A stretch of DNA of 64,000 nt. Source: Rapidithrix thailandica (GTDB taxonomy: Bacteria > Bacteroidota > Bacteroidia > Cytophagales > Flammeovirgaceae). The notes under the pieces were generated by a model, which was given only the letters and a program-made list of their open reading frames with translations, was not told the origin of the DNA and did no database searches. The DNA lies in contig NZ_JBDKWZ010000003.1 in assembly GCF_039710355.1 (NCBI RefSeq), positions 434,001 to 498,000 on the forward strand, read 5' to 3'. The translations under genes and the position numbers were made by a program. The stretch's first letter is position 1; each line of letters begins with the position of its first letter. Below are positions 26,933 through 36,081 of the stretch, one piece after another.

Positions 26933-28567
26933 ATGAAAAAATTAGCGTACTATATACCACTCTTATTCCTTTGTTTTTGCAGTCTTATTGCCTGTTCTGA
27001 AAAGGATCAACTAGAAGTCATTGATAAAGAAGAACCGGAAGGGCAGTCACCGGAAGAACCCGTTGATTTAGGAAATTTCACATCGGATCATCAGCATAAC
27101 TTAAATGTGATCTATTTTGTACCTGCTGATATAGAACCTTTGGAACGATATCATGAACGCTTGTCCGGTGTTATGTTGTATATGCAAGATTGGTACGCTC
27201 AGGAGATGGCCCGTTATGGGTTTGATAAAACGTTTGGCTTGTTGAAGAGCGAAGTGGACCCTTCCTATGTGAAAGTGCTTGTGATTCGCGGGAAAAACAA
27301 TCAAGAGTATTACCCTTATGAGGGAGGAGGGTCTAAAGCCATTCAGGAAATCAAGGAATATTTTGAGCAACATCCCGAAGACAATCACGGGGCTCATACC
27401 TTGGTGTTTATGCCCAGTCGGGAGGGAGACAATGGCTGGAATGCCGGAGGAGTACCTTTTTATGGCTTGGGCAAATGGTGCTTTGCCTTGGATTACAAAA
27501 ACTTTGATATGAAATACTTCGGCAGCAACTCCAAGGAAGCAGATGATCATTGGATTGGTGGGACGATACATGAATTGGGCCATGGTTTGAATTTACCTCA
27601 TAATAAACACAAAGCAACCGACAATTGGATTTCGATGATGGCTTGGGGCAATCATGAGTTTGCTTCTGCTCCTGAAAATGTTCGGTTTACACTTGCCGAT
27701 GCCTTGATTCTGAATAATAACCAAATAGTGAATAAAAACAGTGCGGTAACGTATTACACTCAAACACCCGAATTCAATTTGAAAGCAATGCGTATCTATG
27801 CGGATGCTCAAAATTTGTATGTGAGTGGAAAATTTGAAACGGATGTACCGGTGAATGGAGTAATTGTGTACAATGATCCGAAGACCAGTGAAAGTGATGC
27901 GGATTATAATGCGGTTACCTGGGGAACGAAACAAATTGAACCGGACAATAGCTTTTCACTGACGATGCCTTTGGAAGGAATTGACAAGGATTTTCAACAG
28001 TATCCTTTTGAGTTGAGGATACGCTTTTGCCATGAAAATGGAAATTTCACCGTACAAAAATACAGCTATCAATTTCAAAGTGGTCGACCGGATATTGATA
28101 TTCATTTAAAAGAAGTGGAAGAGTTGCCAAAAGATACCTGGTCGGTAATAGCAGTATCCTCTGAGGAATTGGTAGGTGAAGGGGCTGATAACGGTGCGGC
28201 TGCTTATCTGATTGATCAGGATGCCGCTTCTTTTTGGCATTCTCAATGGTATCAGGCGAAACCGGATTATCCACATTCTTTCACTGTGGATATGGGCGCC
28301 ACTCATGAGGTGAAAGGGTTGGTCTTTGATCAACGGGGTGAGAAATACAACGGCAGGGTAAAGGATTACACTTTAGAAGTAAGTAATGATAATACCTCTT
28401 GGACCAAAGTGGGCGATTTTACCTTGAGTGATGCACAGCGTATTGTCAAAGACCTGGATATGTCCCAAACGTTTAGATATTTTAAAATAACCATAATAAG
28501 CGGCTATGATAATGGCAGTGGTGAAAACGTATTTTTTACCCACTTAGCCGAAATAGGCGTGTATTAA
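26933..28567 (+). CDS. Metzincin-like zinc protease lipoprotein with F5/8 type C domain
   Basis: 544 residues with a lipobox near residue 21 (CSLIACSEK). A protease domain covers about 50-275. The zinc motif is H213-E-L-G-H217-G-L-N-L-P-H223 (HExxHxxxxxH), and a candidate Met-turn follows at about 234-238 (SMMAW). Most metzincins have Gly where this one has Asn at the eighth motif position. A beta domain follows (about 280-390), then the F5/8-type-C domain (about 399-544, SFWHSQWYQAKPDYPH). It is the last gene of module 3 before the terminator at 28629-28658. Together with the two preceding lipoproteins it suggests a protein or glycoprotein substrate; this is inferred. Confidence 0.8.
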   Translation: MKKLAYYIPLLFLCFCSLIACSEKDQLEVIDKEEPEGQSPEEPVDLGNFTSDHQHNLNVIYFVPADIEPLERYHERLSGVMLYMQDWYAQEMARYGFDKTFGLLKSEVDPSYVKVLVIRGKNNQEYYPYEGGGSKAIQEIKEYFEQHPEDNHGAHTLVFMPSREGDNGWNAGGVPFYGLGKWCFALDYKNFDMKYFGSNSKEADDHWIGGTIHELGHGLNLPHNKHKATDNWISMMAWGNHEFASAPENVRFTLADALILNNNQIVNKNSAVTYYTQTPEFNLKAMRIYADAQNLYVSGKFETDVPVNGVIVYNDPKTSESDADYNAVTWGTKQIEPDNSFSLTMPLEGIDKDFQQYPFELRIRFCHENGNFTVQKYSYQFQSGRPDIDIHLKEVEELPKDTWSVIAVSSEELVGEGADNGAAAYLIDQDAASFWHSQWYQAKPDYPHSFTVDMGATHEVKGLVFDQRGEKYNGRVKDYTLEVSNDNTSWTKVGDFTLSDAQRIVKDLDMSQTFRYFKITIISGYDNGSGENVFFTHLAEIGVY

Positions 28568-28628
28568 GGTTTCATACCTTTTCATTGTGTACATAACTTG
28601 GCTCGTGATGAAATAGTCAAATTTTGAA

Positions 28629-28658
28629 AGCCTTCTCTGACTACAGAGGAGGTTTTTT
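28629..28658 (+). terminator. Intrinsic terminator after the zinc protease gene
   Basis: CCTTCTCTG (28631-28639) pairs with CAGAGGAGG (28644-28652) with one G-T pair and a 4-base loop, followed by six T. It closes the third operon about 60 bases after the stop. Confidence 0.85.
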
Positions 28659-28780
28659 GTGAGTAAATTTCTGACAATGTTGAATATACACCGGTTTTTT
28701 ATACTTCTTGATAATATTCATTTTCAAGAAGTTATAGGATTTTCATCTTAATGAAGATTAGAAAAATTACCTGAAACCAG

Positions 28781-28815
28781 TTTGGTTTTTTCTTAATTTA
28801 CTTTCCTTAATTTTG
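28781..28815 (+). promoter_or_regulatory. Candidate promoter for the sulfatase gene
   Basis: TTTG at 28781-28784 and TAATTTTG at 28808-28815 match the Bacteroidota -33 and -7 elements; the 23-base spacer is 2-3 bases longer than usual. The sulfatase would then be transcribed apart from module 3. Confidence 0.4.
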
Positions 28816-28883
28816 TTAGGTATAAAGTGTTGTACAAAGCACTAACAGCGATTACTAACAATTTTGTGATATAAAGTACCGGA

Positions 28884-30275
28884 ATGATGATGAGAACCTT
28901 ATTACTAAGTTTACTTTTTGCGTGCCTATTTTTTACTTCTTGTACTCAAAAGCAACAAGGAGAGGCAGAGACATCTGTACCACTGAGAGAAAAACCCAAT
29001 ATTGTCATTCTTTTTTGTGATGATATGGGCTATGGGGACTTGGGCGTGTATGGCCATCCGACTATCAAAACGCCTAACCTCGACCGTATGGCAGGGGAAG
29101 GAATGCGATTTACTCAATTTTATTCGGGTTCTCCGGCATGCTCAGCCAGTCGTTATTCCTTATTGACAGGTCGATACCCTATACGTTCCGGCTTTGGTTG
29201 GGTACTGTATCCGGATGGACCCAAGGGTATGCATCCCGAAGAATACACCTTGGCCGAAGGACTGAAAGACGCTGGGTATAAAACGGGTATGTTTGGAAAA
29301 TGGCACTTGGGTAACCTTCATGAATATTTACCTGTACAGCATGGCTTTGACGAATACCTGGGTTTGCCTTACAGTAATGATATGATCCCTCCTAAATTTC
29401 CGGACATCGCTCTATTTCAAAATAACGATACTTTGGAACTGAACCCCGATCAGACCAAATTGACAAAAATGTATACTGAACGGGCGGTCAATTTTATCAA
29501 AGGGAATAAAAAGGATCCTTTCTTTTTGTATTTGCCTTATGCTATGCCCCATGTGCCACTGATGCCTGGAAAAGACTTCCAAGGAAAATCAATGCGAGGA
29601 AAATATGGGGATGTGGTTGAAGAAATCGACTGGAGTGTCGGTCAAATTTTGGAAACTCTTCAACAAGAGGGACTGGCTGAAAATACATTGGTATTTTTTA
29701 CCAGTGACAACGGCCCTTGGATCATCAAAGACATTGAAGGCGGCTCTGCAGGACTGTTTCGGGATGGAAAAGGAAGTACCTGGGAAGGAGGTATGCGCGA
29801 ACCGGCAATTGCCTGGTGGCCCGGTACCATCAAAAAAGGAAGTGTTTGTGCGGAGGTTGCCAGCACATTGGATTTGTATGTGTCTGCACTGCAATTGGCA
29901 AAACAAGAAATCCCAACTGACCGGGCGGTCGATGGAAAAAGTATTGTATCACTTTTAAAACAGAGCGGTGAAGCCAGTGTGGAGCAACCGTATTTTTATT
30001 ACGGCATGAACAACTATTTGTATGCTGTGCGCAAGGGAGCCTGGAAATTGCATATCCACACTTACAGTCAAACAGGCAAACAATATTTTGAGGGGAAGCT
30101 TCCGCTTTTATTCAATATTGAAGAAGATCCTTCGGAAAAATATGACTTATCCGAACAGTACCCTGAGAAAATCGCTGAATTGCAAAAGGAAATTGATGCC
30201 CATGAACAGAAATTAGAGAGTGAATCGAGTTTTTTTGCGAAAGCAGAAAATACAGGAGAGCAAACTAAGGAATAA
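28884..30275 (+). CDS. S1-family sulfatase, lipoprotein
   Basis: Formylglycine-dependent sulfatase that removes sulfate esters from sugars or other substrates. The lipobox is FFTSC (Cys20). The active-site signature is C86-S-A-S-R, where Cys86 would be converted to formylglycine by an anaerobic or aerobic maturase not in this window. Metal ligands are visible in FCDDMGYGD (Asp46, Asp47) and in FTSDNGPW; GKWHLG carries the usual Lys and His. Length 463 is normal. Sequence reading does not tell the S1 subfamily or the sugar. It follows module 3 but has its own promoter. It converges with hemW, 40 bases apart. Confidence 0.93.
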   Translation: MMMRTLLLSLLFACLFFTSCTQKQQGEAETSVPLREKPNIVILFCDDMGYGDLGVYGHPTIKTPNLDRMAGEGMRFTQFYSGSPACSASRYSLLTGRYPIRSGFGWVLYPDGPKGMHPEEYTLAEGLKDAGYKTGMFGKWHLGNLHEYLPVQHGFDEYLGLPYSNDMIPPKFPDIALFQNNDTLELNPDQTKLTKMYTERAVNFIKGNKKDPFFLYLPYAMPHVPLMPGKDFQGKSMRGKYGDVVEEIDWSVGQILETLQQEGLAENTLVFFTSDNGPWIIKDIEGGSAGLFRDGKGSTWEGGMREPAIAWWPGTIKKGSVCAEVASTLDLYVSALQLAKQEIPTDRAVDGKSIVSLLKQSGEASVEQPYFYYGMNNYLYAVRKGAWKLHIHTYSQTGKQYFEGKLPLLFNIEEDPSEKYDLSEQYPEKIAELQKEIDAHEQKLESESSFFAKAENTGEQTKE

Positions 30276-30315
30276 GGGTAGTAAAAGCTATCATGATGTG
30301 AATGAAGGGAGAACA

Positions 30316-31440
30316 TTATACAAATAAGTCTGCGGTGATTTGATCTGCAATCAATTTGCCCTTGGTTTCCAAAGTGATGATATTTTGAGGAGAAATTGAT
30401 AAATAGCCGTTTTTCTGATATTTGTTCAGAATAGCGGCTTTTTCTGTTAGTAAGTCCCAATGTAGTTTTTCCAATAAGTAGTTGGTATTACAACCCCATT
30501 GAGTTCGCAGGCTGGTGAGTAAGTATTCATTGATTTGATCCTCTTTGCTTAAAATTTCTTTGGTAGCGGGGATTGTACCTTCTTGAAGGGCTTTGAGATA
30601 TTGAGCATTACTGGATACGTTGTACTGACGGGATTGCAAATTAAAAGAATGAGCACCGGGGCCAATGCCTAAATAAGGGGTTTGTTTCCAATAATTGGAA
30701 TTATGTTGGGAATAATAGCCCGGTAGTGCAAAGTTGGATACTTCGTAATGCTCGAATCCGTTGTGGGTGAGTCTTTCCACCATGATTTCAAATTGACGGG
30801 CGGCATATTCATCTTCTTTGGGTTTTAATTGACCTTTTTTATTCCAATTGCCAAATACGGTTTTTTCTTCAATGGTCAGGCAATAGGAAGAGATATGTTG
30901 CGTATGCAACGCGATTGCCTTGTTCAGGTCTTTTTCCCACAGTTGATGGGTACCTCCGGGAATGGCATAAATTAGGTCGATGGTAATGTTATCAAATCCA
31001 CAATCCTGAGCCTGTTTTACACAAGTTTCCGCTTCATTGGATGAATGTGCCCGGTGCATGAATTTTAAATGGGGTTCATGAAAGGACTGAATACCAATGC
31101 TAAGGCGGTTAATACCCGCTTTTTTCAATTGAAGAAGTTTGTTCCGGTTCAAATCATCCGGATTTGCCTCCAGTGTAATTTCCGGGGAGATATCCACAAA
31201 ATAGTGTTGATAAACTGTGGATAAGATTTTAATCAATTGATTATCAGTAAGTAAAGAAGGGGTCCCCCCACCGAAATAAATAGTTTTGACAGGGCTTTGC
31301 AAATAATCTTTTCTGAAGGTTAATTCCTGACAAATCGCATCTACCATTTCGACTTGGCGTGAAGTATTGGTACTAAAGTGAAAATCACAATAATAGCATG
31401 CTTGCTTGCAAAAAGGGATATGGATGTAAATTCCTGACAA
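30316..31440 (-). CDS. hemW: HemW-type radical SAM heme chaperone
   Basis: 374-residue member of the HemN/HemW radical SAM family. The N-terminus IYIHIPFCKQACYYCDF carries the 4Fe-4S cluster cysteines Cys11, Cys15 and Cys18. FGGGTPSLL and EANPDDL are typical radical SAM core motifs. The extra N-terminal sequence that marks true coproporphyrinogen oxidase HemN is missing, which favours HemW, a heme-binding protein thought to deliver heme to membrane respiratory enzymes. The start is TTG at 31440; no ATG is available before the cysteine motif. A strong TAACTTTG element lies 75 bases upstream (31515-31522). Confidence 0.9.
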   Translation of the reverse strand: MSGIYIHIPFCKQACYYCDFHFSTNTSRQVEMVDAICQELTFRKDYLQSPVKTIYFGGGTPSLLTDNQLIKILSTVYQHYFVDISPEITLEANPDDLNRNKLLQLKKAGINRLSIGIQSFHEPHLKFMHRAHSSNEAETCVKQAQDCGFDNITIDLIYAIPGGTHQLWEKDLNKAIALHTQHISSYCLTIEEKTVFGNWNKKGQLKPKEDEYAARQFEIMVERLTHNGFEHYEVSNFALPGYYSQHNSNYWKQTPYLGIGPGAHSFNLQSRQYNVSSNAQYLKALQEGTIPATKEILSKEDQINEYLLTSLRTQWGCNTNYLLEKLHWDLLTEKAAILNKYQKNGYLSISPQNIITLETKGKLIADQITADLFV

Positions 31441-31514
31441 ATCAATAGCACTTTAGTAAAACAGGAGAAGTAGAACCCAAGAAAAAGTACTCTGTTATGC
31501 ACCTTATCATTTTG

Positions 31515-31522
31515 CAAAGTTA
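31515..31522 (-). promoter_or_regulatory. Candidate -7 promoter element for hemW
   Basis: On the minus strand this reads TAACTTTG followed by CA, a full match to the Bacteroidota TAnnTTTG element. No clear TTTG lies at the -33 position. It is 75 bases before the TTG start of hemW. Confidence 0.35.
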
Positions 31523-31686
31523 CAATTCCCTAAGGACATCTCCTCTTTATTTATAAAGCCTACCGGAAGTCCGCTAATTAGCCATAGTCATCCTGGATAC
31601 AGACCTATTCCTGAAAAATTAATTGGATTATTAGCGAAAAGTGGTGAACTTGGATTGACAATTATTAAAAAAGTATACTGACAAAC

Positions 31687-32442
31687 ATGAAAATTACCAC
31701 TGTTTCTTCGATTGACGAAGTGATTAATCAGCTAGATGAGATAATCCAATGGTCCATTAAACATCAGAGCCGTTTGGGGTATTTTCCGGTTTTGTATAAG
31801 CAGGTAACCGAGCGGGTAAAACAAGGAATTGAACAGAATACCTTTGAAGAGGGAGAGCGGATGGAGAAGCTAGATGTGACCTTTGCCAATCGCTATTTTG
31901 AAGCTTTGGAGGAATATCTGGAATTTAACAAACCCACGCGCTCTTGGCAAGTGGCCTTTAAGGCAAGCCAGGATTATTGGCCTATTGTGATTCAACATCT
32001 TCTTTTGGGGATTAATGCTCATATCAATCTGGATTTGGGAATTGCCGCAGCACAAACGGCCCCGGGCGCAGAGATCATGAATCTGAAAAAAGATTTTGAT
32101 GAAATCAATCGGATTTTGGCGGAAATGGTGGATGAAGTACAAAACAAACTCACCCGCATCTGGCCTGCCATGAAAACCTTGGATTATTTGGGAGGGGATA
32201 CGGACGAAGCTATCGTAAATTTCAGTATACATAAAGCCCGTCATGAAGCCTGGATGGCTGCTATGAATTTAGCTTCCATGACGGAAAGCGAACAAGGCCG
32301 GGCCATTCAAAAATTGGATAAACGCATTGCCCGGTTGGCCAATAAAGTGTACAAACCGGGCATCTTATTGAGGTTGGTGACCCGGATAGTCCGTTTACGG
32401 GAAGTGGGTTCTCCGGCCCAGATTATGCATTGGCTGCAATAG
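31687..32442 (+). CDS. DUF5995 family protein
   Basis: 251 residues, mainly helical, cytoplasmic (no signal peptide or membrane segment). Conserved blocks recognised from the DUF5995 family are LGYFPVLYKQVTERVKQGI, ERMEKLDVTFANRYFEALE, RSWQVAF and the His-rich segment IQHLLLGINAHINLDLGIA. The function is unknown; the conserved His and Asp residues hint at a metal or cofactor site. It converges on the TIGR02757 gene and the two coding ends overlap by 20 bases (32423-32442). Confidence 0.75.
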   Translation: MKITTVSSIDEVINQLDEIIQWSIKHQSRLGYFPVLYKQVTERVKQGIEQNTFEEGERMEKLDVTFANRYFEALEEYLEFNKPTRSWQVAFKASQDYWPIVIQHLLLGINAHINLDLGIAAAQTAPGAEIMNLKKDFDEINRILAEMVDEVQNKLTRIWPAMKTLDYLGGDTDEAIVNFSIHKARHEAWMAAMNLASMTESEQGRAIQKLDKRIARLANKVYKPGILLRLVTRIVRLREVGSPAQIMHWLQ

Positions 32443-33235
32443 ACTGAAGGTAAAATTTTACCTCTTCGGATTCTTTTTGCTCCAAACCCAATCCGAACAA
32501 AGCAAAATCGTACTTTACGGGGTCGTTTCGATCCATTTTACATAGGTTTTCAGTCAACTCCAAGGCTGCGTTCCAATCACATTGTTTGCGTTGGAGCAGT
32601 TGCACTTGTCGGGCTACTCTTTCCACATGTACATCCAAGGGGCAGATTAGTTGGCTGGGTTGGATACTTTGCCAAAGGCCAAAATCCACCCCTTGGTCAT
32701 CAGTTCTTACCATCCATCGCAAAAACATATTGATTCGTTTACAAGCAGATTTCCGGGTGGGAGAGGGGATGTGCTTCCGGGTGCGTTGAGGAGCATCTTC
32801 CAGTTGGAAAAATTCCTCTCCAAAACCTATAAGTGCTTTTTCAATAGTGGTACAGCCAGGGGTCAAGTGTTTGGAAAAGGCTACTTCCAAGGTAGCGTGT
32901 TTTTGATAGTGTTGTTTGAAAAACTCAATGAAATACAGGGTATCGGTAGCGTTAAAAGTCCGGTGTTTGAAGTGTACGAATTTTTTAAGGTCGCTTTCTT
33001 GATGGTTGATCATAAAGTCGTGAGGAGCATTATCCATCCACTGAGAAAGTTCTTTACACTTATTGATAATGGTTTTGCGTTGTCCCCAAGCCAATACAGC
33101 GGCCCAAAAGCCCATAATTTCAATATCTTGTTTTTGGGTGAAGCTATGAGGGATACAAATAGGGTCGGATTCGATAAAGTCCGGGCGGTTATATGTTTGT
33201 ACTTTTTCGTCTAGAAAATTTTTTAATTGCTGCAT
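32423..33235 (-). CDS. TIGR02757 (DUF2400) family protein
   Basis: 270 residues, recognised from the TIGR02757/DUF2400 pattern common in Bacteroidota: PHSFTQKQDIEIMGFWAAVLAWGQR near the N-terminus, RINMFLRWMVR in the middle, and CPLDVHVERVARQ followed by DPVKYDFALFGLG near the end. The fold resembles helix-hairpin-helix DNA glycosylases, but the biochemical role is not established. ATG at 33235 is the start. The long plus-strand open frame over the same DNA (32651-33214) is a shadow. Confidence 0.8.
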   Translation of the reverse strand: MQQLKNFLDEKVQTYNRPDFIESDPICIPHSFTQKQDIEIMGFWAAVLAWGQRKTIINKCKELSQWMDNAPHDFMINHQESDLKKFVHFKHRTFNATDTLYFIEFFKQHYQKHATLEVAFSKHLTPGCTTIEKALIGFGEEFFQLEDAPQRTRKHIPSPTRKSACKRINMFLRWMVRTDDQGVDFGLWQSIQPSQLICPLDVHVERVARQVQLLQRKQCDWNAALELTENLCKMDRNDPVKYDFALFGLGLEQKESEEVKFYLQSIAANA

Positions 33236-33678
33236 AATATATGTATCTGGAATTGAAACCTACCTATGTACTATTTTTGGTATAAAGAATAGAAAAGGTG
33301 ATTTTTTTAGTAGATTAGCGTAGTAAATCTTATCATTTTTTCTTACAACTTTCCTACCGTTACCAATGTAATACTTGCTGTTTTTAAAGTATTGGCTAAT
33401 TTATGAATTAAAATTACCTTTCAACGATGGCTATTTTACATTTCCCTATTTCAATTATACAAAACGATGGTAAATTTTGCCTTTGAACTACTTTTTAGAG
33501 AAGGGTGTATCTGTGACGATCACAACGTTCGGATAGGTTTGAAGGGTTATTGACACAAATGAATAACTTGAATGAAAAAGTTATCCCTAATAACCCCATA
33601 GAAAGGTTACTAAAAAAGTAATTTTTTAACTTATTCCTTTAAACATAACTCCTGCAAGTTATACAGTACATAGTAGCT
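33236..33678. other. Divergent intergenic region before the histidine kinase
   Basis: About 440 AT-rich bases between two divergent genes. TATTTTTG near 33276 matches the -7 consensus on the plus strand. I saw no convincing gene, terminator or repeat. Confidence 0.4.
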
Positions 33679-35703
33679 ATGGACGAAAAAGTAATTAAAA
33701 TTCTTTATCTGGAAGATTCAGAAGATGATGTGGAGTTAGTTTCATTGTATTTGCGGAAGTTGGGCATTCCCTTTTCCATACGATGGGTGGCTTCTCAAAA
33801 GGAATTTGAAAAGGAGTTGCAAGAATTTTCTCCTCGCTTGATCCTATCCGATTGGAATATCCCGGGGTTTAATGGCAAAGAGGCTTTGGCATACACCATG
33901 GAACATTATCCCAGAATACCCTTTATCCTAATCACAGGAGAATTAAAAGAAGAGGATGGGTTTGCTTTGATCAAAAGTGGGGCTGCCGACTATTTGACCA
34001 AAGGCAATCTAAAAGAACTGCCTGCCACGGTATATAAAGCTTTGCGATGTTATTGGGAACCTGAATTTAAGAAAGCTATTCACAATACGATTCAGCCACC
34101 GCCTCCCAGAATCAAGGATACTCAATTTGACAAAGTAGAGAGTGATATGGGCAAGGGGCAAGAGTTAATCCATGAGTATAAACAATTTGTGATAAAATTG
34201 CTGAATAACTTTCCGGATTACCTTTATATTTATGATATAGCCCATCAACAATTTGTATATTCCAATAAGAGCCTTTATTACCATTTAGGGTACAATACGG
34301 ATGGTGCGAATTTAGTAGAGGATTTGTTTGAAGAGGAAGAAAAGAAACGTTGGAGTGATCTTTTGGAGAACGTGGACTGCCTGATTGATGACCTGTTGGA
34401 TGAATGGGTGTGCCAGGTCAGTAACCGGGCGGGGTCTAAAGTCTGGATTAAAAACCGTATCAGTGTTTTTCGAAGAGGTTCCGAAGAAAAAGTAACTCAT
34501 CTATTTTGTTGTTTGAATGATATTACCGAACATAAACTCAGGGAAATAGAGTTGACTTCCAGAAATCAACAGTTGCTCTTTGCTCAAAATGAACAAAACC
34601 TCAAACTCAAAAAAAATGAGTCTTTATTGCAAAATATCTTTGAATACTCTTTTGATGCCATCATCATCATTGACCGCGAAAAACGGAAGATTGTAGATTG
34701 TAACTCTCAAGCCTTAAATATGTTTGGCTTTTTGCATTGGGATGAATTGGTAGGAAAGCCTGCAATGGATCTATTGCCTAAAGCGTACTCCGAAGAAGAG
34801 GTGAAAGAGATTGCCATGCATGTGAATATGAAAGGCACTTTTCACAAGGAGGAAGTTTTTTTGAAGAAAAACGGTGGAACCTTTTGGGGGAATTATTCAG
34901 TGACCCGTTTGGACAAAGAAAGCGACCATATCCGTGTCATCCGTATTGCCAATATCGATCAATTAAAAAGAGCTCAACAGCAGGCATGGGCCCTGAACAA
35001 AAAGCTAGACAAACGGGCACAGGAATTAGAGGTAGTAAACAGCGAACTGGAAGCTTTTAGCTATTCGGTATCTCACGACCTCCGGGCCCCACTCCGGGCA
35101 ATCAAAGGGTATTTGGAAGTGATCTTGAGTGATTATAAAACCTGGCCCTCTACAGAAGCAAAGTCCTACTTTGAGCGTATTATTAACAATACTGATAAAA
35201 TGCATGTCTTAATCGAAGACCTCATGCAATTGGCCAATGTGACCCGCTCTGAAATGCAACGGCAAGAATTGAACTTAAGCAAAATGGTGCTCGACATTAT
35301 GGAGCAACTTCAAAGCCGTTTGCCTGAACGTAGCATTGCGATAGAAGTAGAGCAAAACTTGCAGACGAAGGCTGATAAACGTTTTGTACGGATCTTGTTA
35401 GAAAATTTATTGGATAATGCCTGGAAATTTACTTCCAAAAAGCGCAATGCCAAGATCCAGTTTGGCAAAATCATGTACGAAGGAAAGTCGATGTTCTACA
35501 TCAAAGACAATGGGGCAGGGTTTAATGAGAAATTTGCAGACCGTTTGTTTCAACCTTTTCAACGGCTACATCATAAGAAGGATTTTGAAGGATCTGGTAT
35601 TGGTTTGGCTACTGTCAGAAGGATTATTAACCGCCATGGAGGGAATATTATAGCCAAAGGGGTTGAAGAACAGGGTACTACTTTCTATTTTAACTTTCAT
35701 TGA
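33679..35703 (+). CDS. Hybrid histidine kinase: receiver-PAS-PAS-HisKA-HATPase
   Basis: 674 residues, cytoplasmic, with no membrane segment. An N-terminal receiver domain (about 5-121) has the phospho-accepting Asp58 (LILSDWNIPG) and the Lys of YLTKGN. Two PAS domains follow at about 170-285 and 314-425; the second reads SFDAIIIIDREKRKIVDCN. The kinase has the H-box VSHDLRAPL with the phosphorylated His466, the N-box LENLLDNAWKF and the G-boxes DNGAGF and GSGIGLATV. The receiver at the N-terminus suggests that an upstream kinase gates this one, as in phosphorelay or bacteriophytochrome-linked systems. No response regulator lies next to it; the nearest is the degenerate receiver at 40328-40726. 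Confidence 0.93.
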   Translation: MDEKVIKILYLEDSEDDVELVSLYLRKLGIPFSIRWVASQKEFEKELQEFSPRLILSDWNIPGFNGKEALAYTMEHYPRIPFILITGELKEEDGFALIKSGAADYLTKGNLKELPATVYKALRCYWEPEFKKAIHNTIQPPPPRIKDTQFDKVESDMGKGQELIHEYKQFVIKLLNNFPDYLYIYDIAHQQFVYSNKSLYYHLGYNTDGANLVEDLFEEEEKKRWSDLLENVDCLIDDLLDEWVCQVSNRAGSKVWIKNRISVFRRGSEEKVTHLFCCLNDITEHKLREIELTSRNQQLLFAQNEQNLKLKKNESLLQNIFEYSFDAIIIIDREKRKIVDCNSQALNMFGFLHWDELVGKPAMDLLPKAYSEEEVKEIAMHVNMKGTFHKEEVFLKKNGGTFWGNYSVTRLDKESDHIRVIRIANIDQLKRAQQQAWALNKKLDKRAQELEVVNSELEAFSYSVSHDLRAPLRAIKGYLEVILSDYKTWPSTEAKSYFERIINNTDKMHVLIEDLMQLANVTRSEMQRQELNLSKMVLDIMEQLQSRLPERSIAIEVEQNLQTKADKRFVRILLENLLDNAWKFTSKKRNAKIQFGKIMYEGKSMFYIKDNGAGFNEKFADRLFQPFQRLHHKKDFEGSGIGLATVRRIINRHGGNIIAKGVEEQGTTFYFNFH

Positions 35704-36081
35704 TAACGGTGTGTTATTATCAATAAAGTGAATTAACCTTTTCCCTTTTCCTGAAAAATGTTTCAAAAACACCTCCTCTGTGTTACCTTTTTCAATAATA
35801 GCTTTGGCTATTCTCTTCAAAAAGTGCCTTGATGAGCCGATTTTGATTCCATCTTCGGTCAAAAACTATACGTTGAAACCACTTCAATTACAAAGTGCTG
35901 TTATCAACAATGTTGATAAAGTTGTGAATAAATAAAATTGAATCCGCCTGCAAGGCTTATGTATTGTTAACCAGTTGTTTTTGCTTTGTAACAATGTATA
36001 CTTGTTTTGTGAATTATCCCATGTTTAGTAGATGGCTTTGTACACTGTTAATCCAATAGACGAACCCATTCGGGTTACACC
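35704..36081. other. Intergenic region with DnaA-box-like dyad
   Basis: About 380 bases between the convergent kinase and methyltransferase genes. TTGATAA (35700-35706) and TTATCAA (35717-35723) form a dyad right at the kinase stop but lack a T-run. TTATCAAC (35901-35908) and GTTGATAA (35912-35919) form a second dyad that resembles paired DnaA boxes. Otherwise nothing was recognised. Confidence 0.4.

Larger units (their letters stand above)
28568..28883. other. Intergenic region between module 3 and the sulfatase
   Basis: It holds the module 3 terminator (28629-28658) and a candidate promoter for the sulfatase (28781-28815). No further open frame or repeat was seen. Confidence 0.6.

Noticed and set aside
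32651..33214. 187-codon plus-strand open frame
   Set aside because: It lies fully antisense to the well-supported TIGR02757 gene, and its product shows no family motif.
35880..36000. Chromosome replication origin
   Set aside because: Only one DnaA-box-like dyad and no dnaA, dnaN or other typical neighbour genes.
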